Positions 7,731 through 15,558 of a stretch of DNA of 64,000 bases are shown piece after piece. The DNA is from Acidobacteriota bacterium. GTDB lineage: Bacteria; Acidobacteriota; B3-B38; Guanabaribacteriales; JAGGZT01. Numbering within the stretch: the stretch's first letter is position 1; the number at the start of each line of letters is the position of its first letter. The notes below the pieces were generated by a model that searched no databases, was not told the origin of the DNA, and saw only the letters and a program-made list of their open reading frames with translations. The stretch is taken from assembly GCA_021161905.1 (NCBI GenBank), contig JAGGZT010000004.1, forward strand, positions 1-64,000. The letters run 5' to 3'. A program made the position numbers and the translations under genes.

Positions 7731-9422
7731 TTATTCACCAAAGACCAAGAAATCACCGATTGCAAGGCAATCGCATCCGGTACGGACGAAGGTAGAAACA
7801 GCATCTTCAGGGGAGCAAACAATGGGCTCCCCATGGATATTGAAACTGGTATTCAAAACGACGGAAAGACCGGTAAGCTCCTTTACATAGCGCAGAAGCT
7901 TCCCGTAGCGGGAGTCCTCCTCGCAGACGATCTGGGGGCGGCAGGAAAGATCGATGCTTATCACCCCCTTCAGCCTGTTCTTCATCTCCTCCTTTATGAT
8001 GTAGGCAAAGGTCATAAATCTATCGGGACGCCCTTTCAAATTCTTGAAGCATTCCTTTGCATCCTCCACAAGGAGAGAGGGGCAAAAAGGCTGGTACCAA
8101 ACCCGTTTTTTGAGCCTAAGGTTCAAGGCGTCCTTTATCTCAAGGGAATCGGGACGAGCGAGGATGCTCCTTCCCCCAAGAGCACGAGGTCCTACCTCCA
8201 TCCGTCCCTGAAACCACATCACGATGTTTCCCTCTTTAATGAGCTCAGCCACCCTCCTCTCTATGTCCTCTACCCGCTGGTAATTCAACCTATGCCGTTT
8301 CAAGACTTCCTCTATCTCAGAAGGTGAGTAGTCCGGTCCTAAAAAGAGGTTCTCCAATCGATAGGAAGAGACCCCGTTAAGCTGATAATTAAGGTAAAAA
8401 GCTGCCCCAAGAGCAAGCCCTCCATCAGCCATATGGGGAAATACATAGCAATCGGAGACTTCAGGAAGGTCCCTTATCTTCATATTCAGCTTGATGTTCG
8501 AGGCAACACCACCGGCAAAGGCAACCCGTTTAAGCGATGTCTCCCCTATCGCATTTCTCACCAACTCAAGCACCTTGACCTCGATCGTCCTCTGAGCCAT
8601 ATAGGCAAACTGCTCTGGCGGGAAACACCAAAGAACCCTCCGAAGCTCCTTGAGCATCCCCAACGAGGAATAACGCGCCTTTACCTTAAGACCCTCCACC
8701 TTGAAAAAGTCGAGCAAGGGGTTTTTATCATCGGGCACTGGATAGGCATAATCGGCAAGCGCCATAACCTTCCCTTCATCCTCAAGCTCCCTCATATGGA
8801 GGAGGTTGGTTACATGCTCGAAGAAGATACCGAGGGAATCCTTACCTGAAATGAAGGAGAGAGGGCGAAGCTTCCCCTCTTCAAATACGCTCACCGTTCC
8901 TGAAAGCCCGTCTCCAATCCCATCGATGGTGAGAACAAGGGCACTATCGAACCCACTGGTGAAGGCAGCTCCTGCGGCATGGGCTAAGTGGTGATTCACG
9001 AAGTAAAGCCTGAAGTCAGAAAAACCAAGCCTTCTAAGCGCCTTCTTGATGGGGATGCCTCCGATCCATCTGTAGATGGGAAGGGGACCGAGTTCAGTCA
9101 ACCTGTATTTAGCTCGCTTCTTGATACCAGAGAAAAGGCTTGGCTGTTTCTTCCTCCTCCTTATCAGGTAATACTCCTCCTTAAAGGAAGGGAAAACGCG
9201 AGCCAATGTCTTTGCAAAATCGGAGGTGGAGATAGCGATATGCTTTATCTCCTCTGGATCGAGGGCAAGGCGTTCGAAGATCATCCTTATCGAACGCTCG
9301 GGAAAGGAGACCTCGAGCTTTCTCCTCGTCAGCCTCTCCTCATTTATAGCGAAGAGGACCTCATCTCCGCGGATAAGAGCGGCACCGGAATCGTGCCCGT
9401 CCCAGATACCGAGAATATACAT
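7731..9422 (-). CDS. NodU/CmcH-family carbamoyltransferase
   Basis: 563 residues, full length for the family. The N-terminal Kae1-like domain starts YILGIWDGHDSGAALI and has the metal-binding HHLAHAAGAA (about 143-152) and a DGIGDGLSGT nucleotide loop. The C-terminal YrdC-like domain has GRMEVGPRALGGRSILA and the LNTSFNIHGEPIVCSP segment. Such enzymes transfer a carbamoyl group from carbamoyl phosphate, through carbamoyl-AMP, to a hydroxyl of a sugar, antibiotic or lipid-linked glycan. Its neighbours (GT2, B12-radical SAM, ArnT-like) suggest that the acceptor is an envelope sugar, which is inference. It lies 18 bases after the radical SAM gene. Confidence 0.9.
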   Translation of the reverse strand: MYILGIWDGHDSGAALIRGDEVLFAINEERLTRRKLEVSFPERSIRMIFERLALDPEEIKHIAISTSDFAKTLARVFPSFKEEYYLIRRRKKQPSLFSGIKKRAKYRLTELGPLPIYRWIGGIPIKKALRRLGFSDFRLYFVNHHLAHAAGAAFTSGFDSALVLTIDGIGDGLSGTVSVFEEGKLRPLSFISGKDSLGIFFEHVTNLLHMRELEDEGKVMALADYAYPVPDDKNPLLDFFKVEGLKVKARYSSLGMLKELRRVLWCFPPEQFAYMAQRTIEVKVLELVRNAIGETSLKRVAFAGGVASNIKLNMKIRDLPEVSDCYVFPHMADGGLALGAAFYLNYQLNGVSSYRLENLFLGPDYSPSEIEEVLKRHRLNYQRVEDIERRVAELIKEGNIVMWFQGRMEVGPRALGGRSILARPDSLEIKDALNLRLKKRVWYQPFCPSLLVEDAKECFKNLKGRPDRFMTFAYIIKEEMKNRLKGVISIDLSCRPQIVCEEDSRYGKLLRYVKELTGLSVVLNTSFNIHGEPIVCSPEDAVSTFVRTGCDCLAIGDFLVFGE

Positions 9423-9440
9423 CGATCATTCCTCCAATTT

Positions 9441-10835
9441 TTAACCGAGGATATCGGACAGCTTCCTCAACAAACGCGAAAAAATACTCCTTCTCGCGCT
9501 CCTCAAAATCCCGAAAAAAACCCGGGGCTGAGAGTAAAACCTTCGATACGCCCTTCTCCTAAATTTAACGCAATCACTACGGGAAAAACCGGGAAGCTCC
9601 ATCACCGCCTGATGCTGACTGAACTCGGAAAATTCTCCCTTTATCCAACCCTCCTCGGTGGCGATGGTATAGAGCTCGGAGCCGGGAAAAGGGGCGGCAC
9701 AATAAAACTGGGCGAAATCGAGCCCCAAGGACTTAGAAAAAGCGATCGTCTCCTCTGCGGTATCCCTCGTTTCTCCGGGAAGACCGATGATGAAGTGTCC
9801 CACCACCTCAAGACCTGCCTCCTTGGCTAACCTCACCGCTCTTTCTATATCCTTTCTCGCTATCCCCTTCTTCGCCCTTCTCAATACCTCCTCGCTCGCC
9901 GACTCTATCCCGTAGCTTATCATAAAACAACCTGCCCTTCGCATCAGGGTAAGGAGCTCCTCATCCACCGTATCTACCCTGCTGTTTGCTGCCCAGCTTA
10001 TATCGAGCCCATTATCGATTATTGCCTGACAAAGAAGAGAGGCATACTCCCTATCGATGGTGAAGGTATCCGCCCAGAAGAGAAAATCCCGCACCCCGTA
10101 CCGGGCGATATCGTTTTCTATCTCCGAAATCACCCGGGGGACCGACCGTTTACGCACCTTCTTCCCATAATAAACACCAGTGGTACAAAAGGTGCACGGG
10201 TAAGGACATCCACGAACAGGGGCGACGATTAGAAACCGCCTTTCCTCCAGGGGAAGCCGATAACTATCGAGGTTCACCAGATGCCAGGCTGGATCGGGTA
10301 GAGCATCGAGGTCTTCGATAAACCCTCGCTGGGGGTTATGAACGATCTCCCCCCTCCTTCGATAGCTTATCCCTCTAACCTTTGATGGTTCGTGCCCCTG
10401 AGAAAGTGTCTCCACCAGCTCCTTCGCCGTCTCCTCTGGCTCATTCCTGATGACGAAATCGAGCGCTTCTTCCCTAAGGCATTCAGCAGGAAGGGCGGTA
10501 GGATGGGTACCGAAGATAGCGGTACGACAGCGAGGGACCACTTCCTTTATCATCCTCGCCAGAGCAAGGTCGTTCTTGATAGTGGGGGTCGCGGTTGACC
10601 AAATAGAGATGTTAGGGGAAAAATGAGCGATAACCTCTCTCAGCCTATCGAAAGAAACACCTTCTGCCGGGCAGTCGATGAGTTTAACCTGATGTCCCGC
10701 CTGCTCGAGGAGAGAAGCGACCATCGCCAGGGAAAGGGGAGGCCAAAGGACAGTCCACATACTCTGTTCCTGGGTGCACCTGCCCTCTCTGATAAACTTC
10801 CCTTCCGCCGGGGGATTGAGCAAAAGTATCTTCAT
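9441..10835 (-). CDS. B12-binding-domain radical SAM protein
   Basis: 464 residues. The N-terminal 150 residues form a cobalamin-binding-type Rossmann domain (MKILLLNPPAEG, then SLLEQAGHQVKLID). The radical SAM core has the cluster motif C210-PYP-C214-TF-C217, followed by FWADTFTID and YGIESASEEVL, typical of the class with SPASM-less C-termini. Members catalyse methylations, ring rearrangements or C-C bond formations on lipids, hopanoids and natural products; the specific reaction here cannot be read from sequence. Located between GT2 and carbamoyltransferase genes in one operon (gaps 30 and 18 bases). Confidence 0.88.
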   Translation of the reverse strand: MKILLLNPPAEGKFIREGRCTQEQSMWTVLWPPLSLAMVASLLEQAGHQVKLIDCPAEGVSFDRLREVIAHFSPNISIWSTATPTIKNDLALARMIKEVVPRCRTAIFGTHPTALPAECLREEALDFVIRNEPEETAKELVETLSQGHEPSKVRGISYRRRGEIVHNPQRGFIEDLDALPDPAWHLVNLDSYRLPLEERRFLIVAPVRGCPYPCTFCTTGVYYGKKVRKRSVPRVISEIENDIARYGVRDFLFWADTFTIDREYASLLCQAIIDNGLDISWAANSRVDTVDEELLTLMRRAGCFMISYGIESASEEVLRRAKKGIARKDIERAVRLAKEAGLEVVGHFIIGLPGETRDTAEETIAFSKSLGLDFAQFYCAAPFPGSELYTIATEEGWIKGEFSEFSQHQAVMELPGFSRSDCVKFRRRAYRRFYSQPRVFFGILRSARRSIFSRLLRKLSDILG

Positions 10836-10865
10836 TTCGGGAAAGATTGTAACTCAAATCTTTGA

Positions 10866-11556
10866 CTAAAAGAAAAGATATTTTATAAGCGAATAAACAT
10901 AACGAAACCAGACCCTTGAGAGACGGATGTTAGAAACTCCGTACCTTCGCTTATACTCATGAGCAGGAACCTCAGCCATCCGGTAGCCCTTTTTCAATGT
11001 CTTTATTATCATCTCCTGCTCTATGGTGGAGATGTTCTCCTTTAGGTCGAACTTCTTGAGGACTTCGGTCCTTATTGCTCGAAATCCATTCTGGCTTTCG
11101 CTAAGCCTCACCTTGAACCGCCAATTTATGCAGGCGATGATGAAAGAACTTCCCATCAAGCGGAGACATTCATCGAAGGTACCGTGAAGCTCGTTCGAGC
11201 CGCCCAGGAGCCGAGAGCCTGAGACATGATCCGCCTCTTTCTTTAGGATCGGTTCCACAAGCCTCGGGATATCATCTGGATCATGAGAGCCGTCAGCGTC
11301 CATAAAAACGGTAATCTCTGTTCTTATATGGGGAATCGCGCTTCGTATGGCATCGCCCTTTCCTCTTCGGTTATCCCTTATTACCTTTGCTCCCTTAGCA
11401 AGGGCGATGTTATAGGTATTGTCGGTGGAATGACCATCAACTACGATTACCTCACAGGCGTAATCCTTCACCCGCTCGATAAGCTCACCTATGGTTCTCT
11501 CCTCATTCTTCGCCGGTATTACAAACCGTTATTGATTTTCTTACTGCCTCTTCCAC
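10866..11556 (-). CDS. Family 2 glycosyltransferase (DPM1-like), one-base frameshift near the start
   Basis: The long open part (from 11471 downwards) encodes a GT2 fold with VIVVDGHSTDNT, RGKGDAIR, the metal-binding FMDADGSHDP and a QNGFRAI acceptor loop, as in polyprenyl-phosphate sugar transferases. The family N-terminus continues upstream as VIPAKNEERTIGELIERV to about 11522, then meets a stop. Removing one T from TTT at 11525-11523 joins it to GTG 11556, giving MEEAVRKSITVVIPAKNEE, a canonical GT2 start and about 229 residues in total. The GTG is only six bases from the -10 box, implying a leaderless message. First gene of the operon. Confidence 0.78.
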
Positions 11557-11562
11557 CTTTTT

Positions 11563-11591
11563 ATTATAACCGAAGGAGAAACGGCTCTCAA
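11563..11591 (-). promoter_or_regulatory. Promoter of the GT2/radical SAM/carbamoyltransferase operon
   Basis: Minus strand TTGAGA (11591-11586), 17-base spacer, TATAAT (11568-11563). The expected transcription start falls on or next to GTG 11556. Confidence 0.7.
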
Positions 11592-11613
11592 AACCATTTC
11601 TCCATAAATGGAG
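11575..11613. repeat. Overlapping dyads over the promoter (possible operator or RNA switch)
   Basis: GGAGAAACGG (11575-11584) and CCATTTCTCC (11594-11603) form a 9/10 inverted repeat centred on the -35 hexamer of the minus-strand promoter. CTCCAT (11600-11605) and ATGGAG (11608-11613) form a second dyad that shares bases 11600-11603 with the first, so the two structures exclude each other. It lies between divergent operons. Confidence 0.5.
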
Positions 11614-11621
11614 CAGAAGAG

Positions 11622-11650
11622 TTCTTATTTCCCTATTTTTATAGTAGAAT
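11622..11650 (+). promoter_or_regulatory. Possible promoter of the first amidohydrolase gene
   Basis: TTCTTA (11622-11627), 17-base spacer, TAGAAT (11645-11650), 21 bases upstream of the ATG and followed by a near-perfect AGGAGG ribosome site. The -35 match is weak. Confidence 0.35.
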
Positions 11651-11671
11651 AGCTAATTAAGGAGGTAAAAG

Positions 11672-12907
11672 ATGAGGAGACGAGGTTTAATCATAGCGAT
11701 TTTTCTCCTATTCCTCATCCCCTTGCTCTCGATAGCTGGGGAGAGGGTTATTGCCATCAAAGGGGGTAAAATCTATACCGTAACCAAAGGAACGATAAAG
11801 AACGGGACCATTCTCATAAAGGGGAAAAAGATCGTAGCGGTTGGCAGGAATATCAGAATCCCTCAGGAAGCAGAGATCATAGACGCCAAGGGAAAAGTCA
11901 TCACTCCGGGCTTGGTGGATGCCCATTCCCACTTGGGCTTAGGACCGAGTGGAGGAGTAACCGAGGACAACGAGATGACCGACCCTGCCACCCCGCAACT
12001 GCGGATCATCGACTCGATAAACCCTTACGGCGAGGAACCGGACAAAGGTTGTTTCAGGAAAGCCTTAGCCGAGGGGGTAACCACCGTGATCTGCCGTCCG
12101 GGGAGTGGAAATGTCATCGGGGGGCAGGCAGCAGCGGTAAAGACCTATGGAAAGACAGTGGACGAGATAATAAGGAACTTCCCCTGCGATATGAAGATGG
12201 CGATGGGAAGAAAGAAGGGGACGGGCGGTTACCCGATGACCAAAATGGGCACCGCCTACATCATCAGGAAATACCTCCTCTTGGGAAGGGAATATCAGAA
12301 AAAACTTGAGGAATACGAGAAAGAGAAAAAGAAAAACCCAAAGGCAAAACCACCGAAGCGAGACCTCAAGGCAGAAGCGATGGCACTCGTCACCTCGGGG
12401 AGACTTCCAGTACACATCCATGTAATTGATGCCAATGACATAATGACCATCGTCCGGATAGCAACCGAGTTCGGTCTAAAAGATGTCTCCTTAGGACATG
12501 CGGAGGAGGCATACAAGGTGGCAAGAGAACTCGCCAAACACAACATCAAGGTGGTGGTTGGTCCCCGGGTCATCGTCTATGATGATGAGAACCATTTGAT
12601 AGACCTCGCTGAATACCTTAGGAAGGCGGGAGTTGAGGTCTCCATTATGACCGATGCCGATGTGGTTCAACAGGAGTACCTCCGCTATCAGGCAGCTCTT
12701 GCGGTAAAGTACGGTATGCCCTACGAGGAGGCTCTCCGTGCCATCACCCTTAATCCAGCGAAGCTCGCCGGCGTTGCCGATAAGGTAGGAAGCATCGAGC
12801 CGGGAAAACTGGCTGATATCGTCATATTCTCCGGCGATCCCTTCGATGTATTGAGTGGGGTGGAAAAGGTCTTCATCGAAGGGAAACTTGTCTATAAAGC
12901 AAAATAA
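11672..12907 (+). CDS. Exported amidohydrolase 1 (metal site intact)
   Basis: 411 residues with a signal peptide (basic start, hydrophobic residues 6-21, cleavage near SIAGE). The composite amidohydrolase fold follows: an N-terminal beta-sandwich ending KVITPGLVDAHSHLG with the HxH ligands H85 and H87, a RPGSGNVIGG loop, VHIHVIDAND and LGHAEEAYK supplying the later His ligands, and IMTDAD with the C-terminal Asp. All expected metal ligands are present. The family includes imidazolonepropionase-like and dipeptidase-like enzymes; the substrate is unknown but the location should be periplasmic. First of six related domains in five genes. Confidence 0.9.
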   Translation: MRRRGLIIAIFLLFLIPLLSIAGERVIAIKGGKIYTVTKGTIKNGTILIKGKKIVAVGRNIRIPQEAEIIDAKGKVITPGLVDAHSHLGLGPSGGVTEDNEMTDPATPQLRIIDSINPYGEEPDKGCFRKALAEGVTTVICRPGSGNVIGGQAAAVKTYGKTVDEIIRNFPCDMKMAMGRKKGTGGYPMTKMGTAYIIRKYLLLGREYQKKLEEYEKEKKKNPKAKPPKRDLKAEAMALVTSGRLPVHIHVIDANDIMTIVRIATEFGLKDVSLGHAEEAYKVARELAKHNIKVVVGPRVIVYDDENHLIDLAEYLRKAGVEVSIMTDADVVQQEYLRYQAALAVKYGMPYEEALRAITLNPAKLAGVADKVGSIEPGKLADIVIFSGDPFDVLSGVEKVFIEGKLVYKAK

Positions 12908-12919
12908 GGGGAGAGTAAA

Positions 12920-14167
12920 ATGAGAGTTAAAGAATTGAAAATAATCGCGGCAATCCTATTCCTTTTCTCCCTCATTGCATATCCCTCCGAGAGAGCGACG
13001 GTCATTATTGGGGGGAAGGTGATCACCGTGACCAAGGGGATCATAGAGAAGGGGAAAATAGTAATTAGAGATGGGAAGATCGTCGCGGTAGGGAAAAATG
13101 TGAAGATACCAAAGGGAGCGATGAGGATAGATGCGAGGGGAAAGGTGATCCTTCCCGGTCTCATCGAGGCGGATACTACTCTCGGCTTGGGAGGAATGAG
13201 AGGAGGAGACGCCAACGAGGCGACCAAGCCAAACACCGCTGAGCTCTCGGTACTCGATGCCATCAATCCCTTCGACAAGAACATTGAGCGCGCCCTGGCG
13301 GGCGGAATAACCACTGCCCTCATCAATCCGGGGAGAATAAATGTTATCGGAGGCCAAGGAGCAGTGGTAAAGCTCTCAGGGAGAACGGTATCGGAGATGG
13401 TACTTTTAGCTCCTGCTGGAGTAAAGTTCTCCTTAGGCGAAGGACCCAAATTCTACTATGGGAAGAAGGGACGTCTTCCCTCTACCAGAATGGGGGCTGC
13501 CTATATAGTAAGGAAGGCTCTCCTCGATGCCAGGGATTATCTAAAGGAATGGGAGGACTATCAAGAAGCGAAGAAGGAGGGGAAAGACGCTAAAGAACCG
13601 AGAAAGAATCTCTCGCTTGAGCCATTGGCTAAACTCTTAAAGGGTGAGTTAACCGCCTATATCGAATGCTACCGAGCTGACGACATTATGACCGCCCTGA
13701 GGTTGATCGATGAGTTCAAAATTAAAAAGGCAGTCCTCGTTGGGGTAAGCGATGGGTACTTGGTAGCTGATGAGATCGCAAAGAGGAAGGTGCCGGTCAT
13801 CATCACCCCAGCAGGGGTAGAACCTCATAGGATGGAGACGGAGCGAATAAACATAAAGAACGCCGCCATTCTCCACAAGGCAGGGGTAAAGGTTATCCTC
13901 CACGCTTCTTATTCTATGGGGGTCGGGGCGGTAAGGGAGCTCCCCCTCCTCTCTGCCTTCGCTATAAAAGGCGGGCTTCCCCGAGAAGAGGCGCTTAAAG
14001 GGATAACCATCTATCCCGCAGAGGTCCTTGGGGTAAGTGATAGGATTGGAAGCATTGAGCCAGAGAAAGATGCCGATCTCGTTATCTTTTCGGGAGATCC
14101 CTTCTTCTATCGTAGCCGGGTGGAAAAGGTTCTGATAAACGGGAAAATAGTCTACTCTTTAAAATAA
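12920..14167 (+). CDS. Exported amidohydrolase paralogue 2 (metal ligands lost)
   Basis: 415 residues, signal peptide in the first 22 or so. It aligns along its whole length with the gene before it (KVITVTKG, KVILPGLIEAD, PGRINVIGGQGAVVK, GSIEPEKDADLVIFSGDPF). However the HxH position is EADTT, the strand-5 His position is AYIECYRADD, the strand-6 His is replaced in VGVSDGYL, and the strand-8 Asp position is HASYS. All ligand positions are therefore altered, so it is probably a non-catalytic subunit or partner. It follows the first gene by 12 bases with its own GGGGAG site. Confidence 0.88.
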   Translation: MRVKELKIIAAILFLFSLIAYPSERATVIIGGKVITVTKGIIEKGKIVIRDGKIVAVGKNVKIPKGAMRIDARGKVILPGLIEADTTLGLGGMRGGDANEATKPNTAELSVLDAINPFDKNIERALAGGITTALINPGRINVIGGQGAVVKLSGRTVSEMVLLAPAGVKFSLGEGPKFYYGKKGRLPSTRMGAAYIVRKALLDARDYLKEWEDYQEAKKEGKDAKEPRKNLSLEPLAKLLKGELTAYIECYRADDIMTALRLIDEFKIKKAVLVGVSDGYLVADEIAKRKVPVIITPAGVEPHRMETERINIKNAAILHKAGVKVILHASYSMGVGAVRELPLLSAFAIKGGLPREEALKGITIYPAEVLGVSDRIGSIEPEKDADLVIFSGDPFFYRSRVEKVLINGKIVYSLK

Positions 14168-14171
14168 GGAG

Positions 14172-14192
14172 AGAGGGAATCCCCCCTCTTTT
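14172..14192 (+). terminator. Weak terminator-like hairpin
   Basis: AGAGGG (14172-14177) pairs with CCCTCT (14184-14189) across a six-base loop and is followed by a short T-rich stretch. It sits just after the second amidohydrolase stop codon. Stem is short, so partial termination is more likely than full. Confidence 0.4.
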
Positions 14193-14217
14193 CCTTTCCG
14201 TTAAAGACCATTTTTCG

Positions 14218-14247
14218 TTGTTAAGGGGCTTTCCTATGAGGTATAAT
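14218..14247 (+). promoter_or_regulatory. Possible internal promoter before amidohydrolase 3
   Basis: TTGTTA (14218-14223), 18-base spacer, TATAAT (14242-14247), about 50 bases upstream of the third gene. Together with the hairpin before it this would split the array into two transcription units. Confidence 0.5.
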
Positions 14248-14298
14248 TGTTTGTTTAACACAAAATACCTGTAATCCCATAATCAAGGGAGGTAGCCT

Positions 14299-15546
14299 AT
14301 GAAATATAGGTCTATTTTGGTAGCGACTCTGGCGATCATCCTCCTCCCCTTGTGGCTGATGGCTCAGAACCTCTACATAAAGGGAGGGACGATCATCACC
14401 GTCACCAAGGGGACAATTAAAGGAGGAGCCATCCTTATCAAAAAAGGAAAGATCGCTGCGGTGGGGAGGAATGTTAAATGTCCTCCCGGGGTAAAGGTGA
14501 TTGATGCTAAAGGGAAATACATCATCCCAGGGATAATCGACGCCCATTCCCATATGGCACTTGACGGCGATATTAACGAAGCGACCAACCCAGTTACTGC
14601 CGAAGTAAGGATGAGGGATGCCATCGACTTTGACAATCCGGTGATCCTCCAGGCGCTCGGTGGAGGGGTGGCGGCGGCAAAGCTGATGCATGGAAGCGCC
14701 AATGTAATCGGCGGTCTCAATGTAGTGGTAAAGCTCAAATGGGGGAAACCACCTGAAGAGTGGTTTATCCCTGACGCCCACAAACAACTTAAGATGGCTT
14801 ATGGTGAGAACCCAAAACGGGTCTATGGTTCCCGAGGACAAATGCCCTCGACCAGAATGGGGAACGCTTATGCGCTGAGGAACGCAATGATCCAGGCGAA
14901 GGAGTATATGAGGAAGTGGGCGGAATATGAAAAGGCAAAGAAAGAGGGAAAAGATGCCAAGAGGCCGAAACGGGATTTGAGGCTCGAGACCTTAGCCGAT
15001 CTCCTTCGGGGTAAATACACCGTCGATTTCCATTGCTATCGTGCCGATGGGATCGCCAACCTCCTTTCGATAGCTGATGAGTTCGGTTTCCGGGTAGAGG
15101 TGTTGAGCCATGCCCTCGAGGGATATAAGATCCCGGATATAATAAAAAGTCATAACGCATCGGTCTCCACCTTTGCTGACGGCTGGGGTTATAAGATGGA
15201 GGCGTTCGATGGCATACCCTATATGGTACCCCTTCTCTTCCGTTACGGGGTAAATGTACTGGTAAGCTCGGACTCGGACAACACCATCAGAAGGCTCTAT
15301 ATAGAGGCCTCCAAGGCGATGAAGTACGGCGACCTCACCCCTGATGAAGCACTTAGGTTGATAACTATAAACCCAGCAAAGGCGCTTGGGCTCGACCACC
15401 GGATGGGAAGCATCGAGGTAGGCAAGGATGGAGATATCGCCATCTTCGACCGCCATCCAATGGATACCTTTACCAAATGCGTGATGACCATCATCGAGGG
15501 CGAGGTTTACTTCGACATCAACAAATATGCTTCCTCTCCTAAATGA
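14299..15546 (+). CDS. Exported amidohydrolase 3 (metal site intact)
   Basis: 415 residues with a signal peptide ending near LWLMAQN. HxH is present in IIDAHSHMALDGD, the strand-5 His in VDFHCYRAD, strand-6 His in LSHALEGYK and the strand-8 Asp in VSSDSDN, so a competent metal centre is expected. It shares the conserved DINEATNPVTAEVRMRDAIDFDNP segment and the GSANVIGG loop with its neighbours. The C-terminal GSIEVGKDGDIAIFDRHP closes the beta-sandwich. Ribosome site GGGAGG. Substrate unknown. Confidence 0.9.
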   Translation: MKYRSILVATLAIILLPLWLMAQNLYIKGGTIITVTKGTIKGGAILIKKGKIAAVGRNVKCPPGVKVIDAKGKYIIPGIIDAHSHMALDGDINEATNPVTAEVRMRDAIDFDNPVILQALGGGVAAAKLMHGSANVIGGLNVVVKLKWGKPPEEWFIPDAHKQLKMAYGENPKRVYGSRGQMPSTRMGNAYALRNAMIQAKEYMRKWAEYEKAKKEGKDAKRPKRDLRLETLADLLRGKYTVDFHCYRADGIANLLSIADEFGFRVEVLSHALEGYKIPDIIKSHNASVSTFADGWGYKMEAFDGIPYMVPLLFRYGVNVLVSSDSDNTIRRLYIEASKAMKYGDLTPDEALRLITINPAKALGLDHRMGSIEVGKDGDIAIFDRHPMDTFTKCVMTIIEGEVYFDINKYASSPK

Positions 15547-15558
15547 TGGAGGAATAAG

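Noticed and set aside
8988-9830. A 280-codon plus-strand frame spanning the carbamoyltransferase start and radical SAM end
   Set aside because: It crosses two real genes on the opposite strand and the intergenic gap, with no domain and low-complexity composition.
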